From: Pirellulales bacterium
Lineage (GTDB): Bacteria > Planctomycetota > Planctomycetia > Pirellulales > JACPPG01
Reading direction: 5' to 3'
DNA length: 64,000 nucleotides
Assembly (NCBI GenBank): GCA_035546535.1
Contig: DASZWQ010000156.1
Span: forward strand, 1-64,000
Shown here: positions 7,613 to 16,838 of the stretch, one piece after another
Position numbering within the stretch: the first letter of the stretch is position 1
Layout: each line of letters opens with the position of its first letter
Notes under the pieces: generated by a model
The model's database searches: none
Seen by the model: only the letters and a program-made list of their open reading frames with translations
What the model was told of the DNA's origin: nothing
Position numbers and translations under genes: made by a program

Positions 7613-10600
7613 GCGCACGTTCGTCAGGCACGATCAGCCGCACCGGCGCGCCGCCAGGATTAAGCTTCACCTCGATGCGTGGCGGACGGCTGGCACCGTC
7701 GAGCGTCGCCCAGTAGTCGCCGACGCCGGTGCTGAGGCCTTCGAACGTGAAGCGGCCTTCGGCGTTGGTTTGCGTGCCGGGCGAGTAGATGGTGTCCGCG
7801 ATACCGTTGCGAAACCAGAGCTTCACTTCCACGCCGCCGCGCGGCGCGCCGTCTGTGCCGACTACCACGCCTGAGGCCGATGCTGTGGGCGAAAATCGTA
7901 TCTCGACTTGCGGAGAGATATGCTGTTCGTCCACACGGACAGGCGCGCTAACGGCTTGTTCGTGGCCACGCGACGCCACGATCACATAATCGCCATCGGC
8001 GCCGAAGGGGAGCGGGCTTAGGAAGAAGTTGCCTTGCACGTCAACCGGCACGTTGTTGATGCCGGTCGTCGTCCAGCGCTGGGGCGAAAAGTGGTAGCGG
8101 ATCTTCGTGCCGACGTGCACGCCATTGGATGCCGGCGAGCCATTGGCGTTCAGGACGCGACCACGCACGGCGCCGGCCGGTACGATTTCGACGTCCTGTT
8201 CGAGCGGACCGTCGCCCGGCGTCACAGTGACCATGCCGTCGGCAAACCAATATCCGACGATGTTTCGCGCGGCGTAATTGACGTAGCCGTCCGCGTAAGC
8301 ATCGAGACGCACCGCGCCGTCTTCGATGTTTACGCGTTTGTTGATCGGCGCGCCGATCTTCGCATGGTCGCCAATGTTCACTTCCAGCTGACCCGTAGGA
8401 GCCAAGGTCGGATCAGGTCCGACGAATCGTAAGACCACGGGGCGCATTTGTGGCACGGGCGGCTTCCCGGTGAGATCAATGGTGAGTTCGGTCACAGGTG
8501 TTTCCAGGTTCACTGTGACTGTGCGTTTTGCTGCCGTGACCGAAAGCTGCCCGGGCAGCAGGTTCTTCAGCTCAAAGCGGCCCTCGCCGTCAATAACGTC
8601 GACCGGCGACCTGTTCGTGAACAGCAGGCCGTAGGAAAAATCGCTGGCCACCTGAATGCTGGGCTGCTGATTGCTTTCCACAATCGGCCGCCCTGCGTCG
8701 TGCCTGAGCGACGCCAGGTCGCCCATGATTCGCCCGCGCACGATGAAATCAGGGCCCACCTCGAAACGCAGATTCTCCGCGCCGGCGTAGATGTGCGGAA
8801 AGAGTCGGCGGCCATGTTCTTGAGCTTCGACCAAGAACGCGTATTGGCTGCCGTCGTCCAGGCTGTCGAGCGTGAAACGGCCTGCCTCATCGGTTGTAGC
8901 CAGCACGGGCCCGCTATCGCCATTCTTCTCTCCAGCATTTCCCGGACCGACTTGAAGTGCTGAACGCACCGTCGCGCCGGCGATGGTGCGGCCATTCTCG
9001 TCGACGACGACACCCACGGTCGGCGTCGCCCGCGACATCTGCACTACTATGTCTTTGTCGGGTTCGAGGGTCAGCTTCTTGCGAGACCACGTTTGATAGC
9101 CGGACGCTTTGATGGTTACGTCGACCAAATCGCGCGAGGCGTGTTCAACAGTGATCGTGCCCCCCTCGTCGGACTTGATCGGCGCGTTCATACCCCCTTG
9201 CAACTCGGTCAAAAACAACGAGGCTTTGCCATCAGCGACAGGCTGCCCTTGGTCATTCACCAGCTTGAAGCGCGCGGCAAATCCAGGGTCGAGCACGATC
9301 TGTATTCCGCTTTTCGCGTCGCCCGGCCGCAACTGCAATGGACCCACAACAGCGGGTGCATAGCCCGGAGCGTGGATCGCCAGCGAAACGACGCCGGGCC
9401 GAAACTTTTGGGAAAACGCCGGTGTCGCAAGGTTTAGCGATTTTTGGTCGCTTCCTTGTTCATGGACACTTCGCAAATCCGCGTAAAGCTCCGCCGGAAG
9501 CGCGCGGCCGTCGCTGGTCGTAATCGTACCGGACAGCATTGCCTGTTCCGCTCCGGCCGAAATGACGGGACGCACCCGATCGCGCTCAGCGTCCAGCACG
9601 GCCAGCCGCTCTCGCGGCGAGAGAATCTCGGCGGCTAGCGCCACGCCGACCTGTGTGCCGCGCCACAGTCCGAGTACCGCAACGAAACTCAAGCACGTGC
9701 TGACGAGCAACGCCGTCCAGGAGACGCGCATCTCAGGGCGATAGTTAGCCACGAGCAGGCGCTTGATCCGGTCGGCGACCACACCTCCGCGATGGGCCGG
9801 TAGCGCCGCGGCCGCCGCCAAGATCTGCCCGAGATGCTGGCGCTCGGTCCAATCGGCCAAAGTTTGCGCATAGGTCACGGTGCCACCGCTGAGGGCGACG
9901 GCGCATCGGTCGCAGCAAGCTTCGCGCTCCTGCCGGATCTGACGGTTGATCCACCACACCGCAGGATTGAAGAACAGCGCCGCTTCGACAAGCATTTGCA
10001 CGAGGTTCACCAGGTAGTCGTGCCGGCGAATGTGCGCCAATTCGTGCGCCAAGATGGCCTCGGCACTTTCGGTGGGCATACCTAGGATCATCGCAGCAGG
10101 CAAAAGAACTACCGGCCGCACGACGCCGAGCACGGCCGGTCCAAATTCGCCGCCATCGATCAAGCGAATCGCGCGGCGAATGCCCAGCCGCTCTCGAAGC
10201 GATGCGAGCAACAGGTGCAACCGGCCGTCGATCAGTTCGTTGCCTTGGGTCAGACGTCGCGCGCCGGTCACCAGCCATGCCATCCGCGCCAGCATGAGGA
10301 GTACGCCGCTCAGCCAGGTCAGGACACCGGCCGTGTAGAGGCGACGATCGATGGCCGGCGATCGCGGCGGCGCGTCAGCATCGTACGAGAAGTCGCCTGT
10401 TGTATCGGCGGCGTTCTCGTCGGGGTTGCCAGGCCGGGCGAGTGATGCCTCGGCCTGGCGACCCTGCGACCTCTTCGTTTCGTTGGTCGCGGTTTCGCGC
10501 GGACCGGCGAGCGCCGTCGTTCGATAATCGAGCACGGACCAGGTGACGAGGCAGCCCAAGACCACCGCAGCCAGCGCCGCGAGCGACATTAAGTAGCGTG

Positions 10601-10763
10601 CCTGAGCATTGCGCGCGGGAACTGCGCGCAGAACGAACCACAGCCCGACCGCTGCCGCGGCGCCCTGCCAGAGGCTATGAACGAGCGCCGTCACGAGATG
10701 CTGCCAACTGGGCCCGGACAGCCAATCAAGGAGCGTCGTGATTCCGGCCGCTAGGTCCGCCAT
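7605..10763 (-). CDS. BlaR1/MecR1-type M56 peptidase receptor with carboxypeptidase-regulatory-like repeats
   Basis: From the ATG at 10763 the product has 1052 residues. Residues 1-370 are the M56 membrane peptidase: several membrane helices, zinc motif HELAH (about 240-244, in AHELAHIRRHDYLVN) and the WWINRQIRQEREACCDRCAV segment typical of BlaR1. After a further membrane helix (about 350-372) follows a long extracytoplasmic part of Ig-like carboxypeptidase regulatory/CnaB-type repeats (VVDENGRTIAGATVRSAL, VLNANGSPASNGVHV, VGTDGAPRGGVEVKL). The penicillin-binding sensor of BlaR1 is absent. The gene lies 31 bp behind the BlaI-type repressor gene in the same operon, so it is expected to relieve repression by proteolysis on sensing an unknown ligand, perhaps a polysaccharide. 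Confidence 0.88.
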   Translation of the reverse strand: MADLAAGITTLLDWLSGPSWQHLVTALVHSLWQGAAAAVGLWFVLRAVPARNAQARYLMSLAALAAVVLGCLVTWSVLDYRTTALAGPRETATNETKRSQGRQAEASLARPGNPDENAADTTGDFSYDADAPPRSPAIDRRLYTAGVLTWLSGVLLMLARMAWLVTGARRLTQGNELIDGRLHLLLASLRERLGIRRAIRLIDGGEFGPAVLGVVRPVVLLPAAMILGMPTESAEAILAHELAHIRRHDYLVNLVQMLVEAALFFNPAVWWINRQIRQEREACCDRCAVALSGGTVTYAQTLADWTERQHLGQILAAAAALPAHRGGVVADRIKRLLVANYRPEMRVSWTALLVSTCLSFVAVLGLWRGTQVGVALAAEILSPRERLAVLDAERDRVRPVISAGAEQAMLSGTITTSDGRALPAELYADLRSVHEQGSDQKSLNLATPAFSQKFRPGVVSLAIHAPGYAPAVVGPLQLRPGDAKSGIQIVLDPGFAARFKLVNDQGQPVADGKASLFLTELQGGMNAPIKSDEGGTITVEHASRDLVDVTIKASGYQTWSRKKLTLEPDKDIVVQMSRATPTVGVVVDENGRTIAGATVRSALQVGPGNAGEKNGDSGPVLATTDEAGRFTLDSLDDGSQYAFLVEAQEHGRRLFPHIYAGAENLRFEVGPDFIVRGRIMGDLASLRHDAGRPIVESNQQPSIQVASDFSYGLLFTNRSPVDVIDGEGRFELKNLLPGQLSVTAAKRTVTVNLETPVTELTIDLTGKPPVPQMRPVVLRFVGPDPTLAPTGQLEVNIGDHAKIGAPINKRVNIEDGAVRLDAYADGYVNYAARNIVGYWFADGMVTVTPGDGPLEQDVEIVPAGAVRGRVLNANGSPASNGVHVGTKIRYHFSPQRWTTTGINNVPVDVQGNFFLSPLPFGADGDYVIVASRGHEQAVSAPVRVDEQHISPQVEIRFSPTASASGVVVGTDGAPRGGVEVKLWFRNGIADTIYSPGTQTNAEGRFTFEGLSTGVGDYWATLDGASRPPRIEVKLNPGGAPVRLIVPDERAQK

Positions 10764-10794
10764 GGGTTGCCGCCTGTCCCTAATTTCTTCTTGG

Positions 10795-11169
10795 CTATTT
10801 CTTCTTGGCCTCGGCCAGCACCCGGCGAATCTCGGCCAACTCCTCGGCATCGACGCGGGTGCTCTCGAGCAGACATTGCAGAACCTGCGCAGGGCTGCCA
10901 CCGAAGACGTTGGCCAGCATGTCCTTCATCAGCGGCCGTAGCACTTGCTGCCGCTTGACTGCGGCGCGATACACGTTCGCCAGCCCCTGTTGCTTGTGGG
11001 TCGCGAGTCCTTTCTTCTCCAGGTTCTGGAGCAAGGTCAGTACCGTGGTATAGGCCCGGTCTTTGCCGTCGGGCATCGCGGCGCGAACGTCGTGTACCGA
11101 CGAGGGTCCACGTTCCCATAGCACGGCGAGCACTTGCAATTCGACGTCGGACGGAGGCAGGGGGGGCAC
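10795..11169 (-). CDS. BlaI/MecI/CopY-family transcriptional repressor
   Basis: The 124-residue protein is a winged-helix repressor of the penicillinase repressor family (LSDVELQVLAVLW-like start: PSDVELQVLAVLWERGPSSVHDV, then DRAYTTVLTLLQNLEKKGLATH for the recognition helix and wing) with a C-terminal dimerisation helix bundle. It is the first gene of an operon with the M56 receptor. Known homologues bind dyads of the ACTACA-N2-TGTAGT kind as dimers and are inactivated by cleavage. Two such dyads sit 34-65 bp upstream of its start, so autoregulation is strongly indicated. Confidence 0.93.
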   Translation of the reverse strand: MPPLPPSDVELQVLAVLWERGPSSVHDVRAAMPDGKDRAYTTVLTLLQNLEKKGLATHKQQGLANVYRAAVKRQQVLRPLMKDMLANVFGGSPAQVLQCLLESTRVDAEELAEIRRVLAEAKKK

Positions 11170-11202
11170 GGCGTTGGTCCTTCACGTGAGCGAGGAATAT
11201 CC

Positions 11203-11234
11203 ACTAGCGACGTAGTATCTACTATTTACATAGT
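11203..11234 (-). promoter_or_regulatory. Double BlaI-type operator
   Basis: Two copies of ACTA-N6-TAGT occur at 11203-11216 and 11221-11234, with centres 18 bp apart. The spacing and half-sites equal the core of the known BlaI/MecI operator (ACTA-CATATG-TAGT). They lie just upstream of the repressor gene and 227 bp upstream of the divergent recQ start. The repressor operon is the evident target; effect on recQ is possible but unproven. Confidence 0.85.
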
Positions 11235-11460
11235 GGAGTCAACGTTTTTGTTTGAGCGGATCTGGAGAAGTGGTTCGATGGCTCGGCGTCCTCTCAGGCG
11301 TGCTCGACAGTCGGCGGGTAAAGGTAGGGCGTTGTTCGGAGTGCTCGAGCACCCCTTGCGGAAAAGGGGCCCTGGCGGCGCGAAGGACCGAGCGTTTAAA
11401 CTGAGCCAGTCGGGGAACCGCTGCCCCTGCCTCACGAACAAATCCCCAGCCCAGAATCGC

Positions 11461-13302
11461 ATGGAAGCGCTGCTCGCCATTCTCCGCAAGTACTGGGGTT
11501 ACGACGCGTTCCGCCCGCTGCAGGGCGAGGCGATGAGCGCCGTCGTTGCCGGACGCGACTCGGTGGTGGTGCTGCCGACGGGGGGCGGAAAGTCGCTCTG
11601 CTTTCAGGCCCCCGCGTTGCACATGCCTGGCCTGGCACTGGTGGTGTCCCCGCTGATCTCGCTGATGAAAGATCAGGTCGACACGCTGGTCGATTGCGGC
11701 GTGCCGGCCGCCTGCGTCAACAGTACTCTCACGCCCGCCGAGCGCCGCGCCGTGGCCGACCAGGTGCGATCGGGCCGTTTGAAGCTCTTGTATCTCTCGC
11801 CCGAGCGGCTGATGACCGAGCAGACGCTGGGCTTCTTGCAAAACGTCGACGTGTCGTTCATCGCCATCGACGAGGCGCATTGCATCAGCGACTGGGGGCA
11901 TGATTTCCGACCGGAGTATCGAGCTCTCCGGCAGTTGAAGGAAGTCTTCCCGGGTATTGCCCTGCACGCGTATACCGCCACGGCAACCGAGCGCGTGCGC
12001 ACGGATATCGCCGCACAGCTGGGACTCGACGAGCCCGAGATCCTGGTCGGCTCATTCGATCGTCCCAACCTGGTGTACCGCGTCGCGCGACGCACCGACC
12101 GGTTGCGGCAGATTCGCGAAGTGATCGACCGCCATCGCGACGAGTCGGGCGTTATCTATTGCATCCGCCGGACGGACGTCGAAAGCCTGTGCGCCGAGCT
12201 TGTTGCCCTGGGCCATCAGGCGTTGCCGTATCATGCCGGCATGGCCGATGAGGATCGCCGCAAGAACCAGGACGCCTTTATCAACGACCGGGCCAAGATC
12301 ATCGTGGCCACGGTCGCCTTCGGCATGGGCATCGACAAATCGGACGTGCGTTTCGTGATCCATGCCGCCGCGCCGAAATCGCTGGAAAATTATCAACAGG
12401 AAAGTGGTCGTGCCGGCCGCGACGGCCTGGAGGCCGAATGCTGCCTGTTCTATTCGGGCGCCGACTTTCAGACGTGGCGCAGCCTGCAAAGCGAGCTAGC
12501 GCCCGAGGCGCTTGAAGCTGCCGAGCAACTATTGGCGGGCATTGAGCGATTTTGCGTTGGCGTCGGCTGCCGGCATCGGTCGATCATCAATTATTTCGGT
12601 CAGGAGCCGCCGGCCGAAGCGTGCGGCGCTTGCGACGTCTGCCTGGGGGAACTCGATTACGTGGCCGATGCGCTCGTCATTGCGCAAAAGATATTGTCGT
12701 GCGTGTTGCGGCTGAACGAGCGCTTTGGAGCGGCCTACACGGCGGCCGTACTGGCGGGCTCGCGCGAAGAGCGCATTTTGGCCTCAGGTCACGATCAACT
12801 GAGCACCTACGGCATTCTCGGTGAGCACGACCGGCGCGAGGTGCGCGCCTGGATCGATCAACTGGTCGAGCAACAGTTTCTAGAAAAAGTCGGCGAGTAC
12901 TCGACGCTCTCCGTACGGCCCGAGGGGCGTCGGCTGTTGCGCGGCGAGGTAACGCCGCAATTGCTGAAGCCGGCCGAGCGCCCGCGCCGCGAGGCAAAGG
13001 TTTCGCTCGATTCCTGGCAAGGGGTCGACCGCGGCCTGTTCGATGCTTTGCGGAAGTGGCGGCGCAACAAAGCCGACGAGCGGGGCATTCCGCCCTTCAT
13101 CGTTTGCGGCGATGCCACGCTGCGCGACCTGGCCCGCCGCCGGCCGTCGAACGAGGAGAGCCTGCTGGAAGTACACGGTATCGGCGAAAAGAAGTGCGCC
13201 GAGTACGGCCAGGAACTGTTGCCCGAGATCGCGGCTTACTGCCAGCGGCAGCGATTAACACAGGATGTGAGTTCGGGGACCCCGGCACGCTCGCGCCGAT
13301 AA
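11461..13302 (+). CDS. recQ: ATP-dependent DNA helicase RecQ
   Basis: The 613-residue helicase begins at the ATG at 11461 (MEALLAILRKYWGYDAFRPLQ), which fits the family start; longer upstream frames add low-quality sequence. Motifs: Walker A LPTGGGKSLC (about 38-47), DEAH box IDEAHCISDWGHDFR (about 136-150), motif VI QESGRAGRDG. The RQC zinc site is visible as four Cys in CRHRSIINYFG...ACGACDVC. The C-terminal segment (GIPPFIVCGDATLRDLARRRPSNEESLLEVHGIGEKK) is an HRDC domain. It unwinds recombination intermediates in the RecF pathway. It is divergent from the BlaI operon. Confidence 0.95.
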   Translation: MEALLAILRKYWGYDAFRPLQGEAMSAVVAGRDSVVVLPTGGGKSLCFQAPALHMPGLALVVSPLISLMKDQVDTLVDCGVPAACVNSTLTPAERRAVADQVRSGRLKLLYLSPERLMTEQTLGFLQNVDVSFIAIDEAHCISDWGHDFRPEYRALRQLKEVFPGIALHAYTATATERVRTDIAAQLGLDEPEILVGSFDRPNLVYRVARRTDRLRQIREVIDRHRDESGVIYCIRRTDVESLCAELVALGHQALPYHAGMADEDRRKNQDAFINDRAKIIVATVAFGMGIDKSDVRFVIHAAAPKSLENYQQESGRAGRDGLEAECCLFYSGADFQTWRSLQSELAPEALEAAEQLLAGIERFCVGVGCRHRSIINYFGQEPPAEACGACDVCLGELDYVADALVIAQKILSCVLRLNERFGAAYTAAVLAGSREERILASGHDQLSTYGILGEHDRREVRAWIDQLVEQQFLEKVGEYSTLSVRPEGRRLLRGEVTPQLLKPAERPRREAKVSLDSWQGVDRGLFDALRKWRRNKADERGIPPFIVCGDATLRDLARRRPSNEESLLEVHGIGEKKCAEYGQELLPEIAAYCQRQRLTQDVSSGTPARSRR

Positions 13303-13329
13303 AGAACTTGCGAAACGAAGCTCCGTCCC

Positions 13330-13542
13330 TCAGGGCACAATCTCTGGTGGTTGCTGCCTCAAGAAGTTTTGCGTCCTTTGAATCTTGATCCGCATCTCTT
13401 CGAGCGTTGCCGCGTGAAGTTGCCAGTCTTCCGTCAATGGTCTTGGAATCGTGCAGCGGAACGTCAGGCGGGGATGCTCGCGCGAGTCGCAATTCCGGTA
13501 AATCATTACGCCGCGGAAGGTTTCGACGGGACCCGTGTACAT
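13330..13542 (-). CDS. Small hypothetical protein, about 70 residues
   Basis: Starting from the Met at 13542 this gives a 70-residue protein with pattern ETFRGVMIYRN...LTFRCTIPRPL...WQLHAATLEEMRIKIQR. It lies antisense to the untranslated stretch upstream of the PVC cytochrome gene. The layout (short beta strands, then a helix starting TLEEM) resembles the 65-residue product at 50425-50622 (ATYRGVVIFLDW...YRCEV...LTAQTLPEIKQAIDRH), which supports both as real. The 13303-13662 interval holds nothing else coding. Confidence 0.5.
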   Translation of the reverse strand: MYTGPVETFRGVMIYRNCDSREHPRLTFRCTIPRPLTEDWQLHAATLEEMRIKIQRTQNFLRQQPPEIVP

Positions 13543-13662
13543 AGCCCCGATTTTACCAGCATGCAGGTTCGCCGGTCCATCGATTTGGCCCATGCCCGTC
13601 GCGAACTTACAATGGCCAGAACGCTTCCGACCAATTGCCGCCGTTTATTCGCCGGAGGGATC

Positions 13663-16600
13663 ATGTCAGCGCTGTTGCACGTGAGCTTGCTGCTAACGGT
13701 CTTGGGTGCTGACCCTGCCAATCCCGCGGTCACCCCGACGCCTCCGCCGCCCGGCACGCACGTCGTAACGCTGCCGCGGCACAATTTCACGCTGCCGGTG
13801 GGCTTCGAAGTCATGGTCGCTGCCGGTGCGCCTTTGATCGAGCGGCCGATCCATGCCGATTTCGACGAGCAGGGGCGGCTCTACGTCTGCGAATCCTCAG
13901 GCACCAACGACAAGGTCGAGAAGCAACTCGCCGAAAAGCCGCATTGGGTCATGCGCCTCGAAGACACGGACGGCGACGGCACGTTCGACCGGGCCACGAA
14001 ATTCGCCGACAAGCTGATGTTCCCCGAAGGGATGATGTGGCTGGATGGCTCGATCTACGTCGCTGCGCCGCCATCGATCTGGAAGCTGACCGATACCGAC
14101 AACGACGGCGTCGCGGACCAGCGCGAGGAATGGTTCGCCGGCAAGACCTTGGGCGGCTGCGCCAATGACCTGCACGGTCCGTACGAGGGCATCGACGGTT
14201 GGATCTATTGGGCCAAGGGAGGCTTTGGCCAGCAAACCTACGACCGGCCCGGCAAGGAGCCGTTCGTGACGCGCGCGGCGCACTTATTTCGTTCGCGGCC
14301 CGACAATTCGGGCATCGAGCCCGTGATGACCGGCGGCATGGATAACCCGGTCGAGATCGCGTTCACGCTGGGCGGCGAACGTATCTTCGACACGACGTTT
14401 TTTCAGCATCCCGGCGGCGGGCAGCGCGACGGTTTGATCCATGCCATCTACGGCGGCGTGTATGGCAAGGAGCACAATGTGATCGACGGCCATCCGCGCA
14501 CGGGCGATTTGATGCCGCCGATGACGCATTTCGGCGCCGCGGCGCCGGCGGGGCTGATGCGCTACGAATCGCGGACGTTCGGCAACGATTTTGCCAACAA
14601 TCTCTTTGCCGCGCAGTTCAACATGCACAAAGTCTCGCGCCATGTGATGGTGCCTGCGGGAGCCACTTTCCAAACGCGCGACCACGATTTTCTGGTTTCG
14701 GACAATCTCGATTTCCATCCCACCGACGTGCTGGAAGACGCCGATGGCAGCCTGGTCGTGATCGATACGGGCGGTTGGTACAAGCTCTGCTGCCCTAGCT
14801 CGCAACTGTGGAAGCCCGAGATCGCCGGCGGGATTTACCGTGTTCGCCGCGCGGGCGCAAAGGCCGTGGCCGATCCGCGCGGATTGAAGCTTGCCTGGTC
14901 GGACGCTACGCCAGACGCACTCGCCGAGCGCTTGGCCGATGCTCGCCCCGCCGTGCGCCGCCGGGCGCTGCACGAACTAGCGCGCCGCGGCAAGGGGGCT
15001 GTCCCGGCGGTTGCCCAAGTGCGCGCCACATCGCGTGACGTCGGCGCGCGAGCTCGCGCCGTATGGACCCTGGCACGAATCGAAGGGGACGACGCGCGGG
15101 CGGCCATTCGTGCGGCGCTGGCCGACAGCGATGAAACCGTGCGACAGGCCGCGATTCACGCCACCAGCGTCGCGCGCGATCGCACCGCGGTCCCGCACTT
15201 GATCAAAATCCTGCGATCGGGCACGCCACAAAACCGCCGCGCGGCGGCCGAAGCGCTCGGGCGGCTCGACGATCGAAAGGCCGTGCCTGCGCTTTTGCAA
15301 ACGGCGGGCGAAGAGCTCGACCGCACGCTGGAACATTCGGTCATTTACGCGCTGATCGAGTTGGCGGCGCCGAAAGAAACCGCCGACGGGCTGGCCAGTG
15401 CCAACCCCGGCACGCGTCGGGCGGCTCTGCTGGCCATGGATCAAATGTCCGGCGGCGGGTTGCAGCCCGAGGTCGTGGCCGCGTTGGTTGCAGGGCCGGA
15501 TGCGAGCGTGCGGGACGCGGCGGCCTCGCTTCTGCTGCGGCATGGCGAATGGGCGGTGGCTCTCGCGCCGTGGCTGGCGCGCGAGTTGGCGACCGGCGCT
15601 TTGACCGGCGACAAAGCCGAACTGATGGGGCGCTTGCTCGCGCATTTCTCGGGCGAGGAGAGCGTTCAGCAATTGATGGCCGCGCGACTGGCGGAAAAGT
15701 CTGTAACCGACACGGAACGCCGCGGCTTGTTGCAGGCGATGTCCCAGGCCGGGCTCAAGCATTTGCCCGCCTCATGGGTCGCGCCGGTGACGCGCGTTTT
15801 GGAATCGGGCGATGCGGTCCTGCTTCCCTTGGCGGTGGCCGTGGTGCGGGCGATGCCGGCCGGCGAGTCGCAGGCCGCTGACGTGCGCGCCGCCCTGGTG
15901 GCCGCCGCCGCCAACGAGCAACTGAGCGAAGGGGTCCGGCTCGATGCTCTGGCCGCTACGCCGGGGGGACTCGGCAACGTGCAGCCGACGCTGTTCGATT
16001 TCGTGCGTAAGAATCTGGCTGCCGACGCGCAGGTCTCGGTGCGACTGGCCGCGGCCGACGTGTTGTCGAAAGCACAACTCGACGACGCGCAGCTGTTGGC
16101 GCTGGCCGATTCCGTCCGCACAGCCGGCCCACTCGAAATCGAGCGTCTGGTCGCGCCCTTCGCTAAGAGCAAAAACGACAAGGTGGGGCGCACCGTGATC
16201 GCGGCTCTGGCCAGCAGTCAGGCTTTGCCCAATGTGCGGGCCGAAACCTTGCAGGAAGTCTTCAAGGATTACGAGCCGGCGGTGCAGCAAGAGACCAAGA
16301 CGCTTTACGACTTGCTGGCCGCCAGCACCGCCGAGCGCATGGCCAAGATCGAAGAGTTGCTCACGCTGTTACCCCATGGTGATATCAAGCGCGGACAGTT
16401 GGTCTTCAACAGTCAGAAAGCAGCGTGCGCCACTTGCCACGCTATCGGCTACCTGGGCGGCACGGTCGGGCCCGACCTGACGCACGTCGGCAAGATCCGC
16501 AGCGAGCGCGATCTGCTCGAAGCCATCGTTTTCCCCAGCGCCAGCTTCGTGCGCAGCTACGAGCCGATGACGATCACGACCCATGGCGGCCAGGTACACA

Positions 16601-16794
16601 ACGGCATCGTGCGGAAAGATGCGCCGGACGAAGTAATCCTGGTTCTGAACGCCAAGGACACGGTCCGCGTCGGCCGCGAGGAGATCGACGAAATGATTCC
16701 CGGCAGCACGTCGATCATGCCGGCCGGTCTCGACAAGCAACTCACGGCTGACGAGCTGATCGACCTGGTGACGTTCTTGCGCGCGGCGAAGTAG
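13663..16794 (+). CDS. PVC-type membrane-bound dehydrogenase with HEAT repeats and C-terminal haem domain
   Basis: The 1043-residue secreted protein starts with a short signal peptide (MSALLHVSLLLTVLGA). Residues about 40-420 form a beta-propeller of the putative membrane-bound dehydrogenase family (LPVGFEVMVAAGAPLIERPIHADFDEQGRLYVCESSG; DTDGDGTFDRATKFAD). Residues about 420-900 are HEAT repeats (AVRRRALHELARRG, RRAAAEALGRLDDRKAV). The C-terminus is a cytochrome c-like domain with CATCH (about 922-926), followed by GGTVGPDLTHVGK and MPAGLDKQLTADELIDLVTFLRA, the Pirellula/Verrucomicrobium-type haem-binding domain. It should act in the periplasm, probably in sugar oxidation; the substrate is unknown. 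The frame is open further upstream, but 13663 directly precedes the signal peptide. Confidence 0.88.
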   Translation: MSALLHVSLLLTVLGADPANPAVTPTPPPPGTHVVTLPRHNFTLPVGFEVMVAAGAPLIERPIHADFDEQGRLYVCESSGTNDKVEKQLAEKPHWVMRLEDTDGDGTFDRATKFADKLMFPEGMMWLDGSIYVAAPPSIWKLTDTDNDGVADQREEWFAGKTLGGCANDLHGPYEGIDGWIYWAKGGFGQQTYDRPGKEPFVTRAAHLFRSRPDNSGIEPVMTGGMDNPVEIAFTLGGERIFDTTFFQHPGGGQRDGLIHAIYGGVYGKEHNVIDGHPRTGDLMPPMTHFGAAAPAGLMRYESRTFGNDFANNLFAAQFNMHKVSRHVMVPAGATFQTRDHDFLVSDNLDFHPTDVLEDADGSLVVIDTGGWYKLCCPSSQLWKPEIAGGIYRVRRAGAKAVADPRGLKLAWSDATPDALAERLADARPAVRRRALHELARRGKGAVPAVAQVRATSRDVGARARAVWTLARIEGDDARAAIRAALADSDETVRQAAIHATSVARDRTAVPHLIKILRSGTPQNRRAAAEALGRLDDRKAVPALLQTAGEELDRTLEHSVIYALIELAAPKETADGLASANPGTRRAALLAMDQMSGGGLQPEVVAALVAGPDASVRDAAASLLLRHGEWAVALAPWLARELATGALTGDKAELMGRLLAHFSGEESVQQLMAARLAEKSVTDTERRGLLQAMSQAGLKHLPASWVAPVTRVLESGDAVLLPLAVAVVRAMPAGESQAADVRAALVAAAANEQLSEGVRLDALAATPGGLGNVQPTLFDFVRKNLAADAQVSVRLAAADVLSKAQLDDAQLLALADSVRTAGPLEIERLVAPFAKSKNDKVGRTVIAALASSQALPNVRAETLQEVFKDYEPAVQQETKTLYDLLAASTAERMAKIEELLTLLPHGDIKRGQLVFNSQKAACATCHAIGYLGGTVGPDLTHVGKIRSERDLLEAIVFPSASFVRSYEPMTITTHGGQVHNGIVRKDAPDEVILVLNAKDTVRVGREEIDEMIPGSTSIMPAGLDKQLTADELIDLVTFLRAAK

Positions 16795-16838
16795 AGTGAG
16801 CGTCGCTTGCCGGTTGGCGTGACGTTATATTGGCACTC

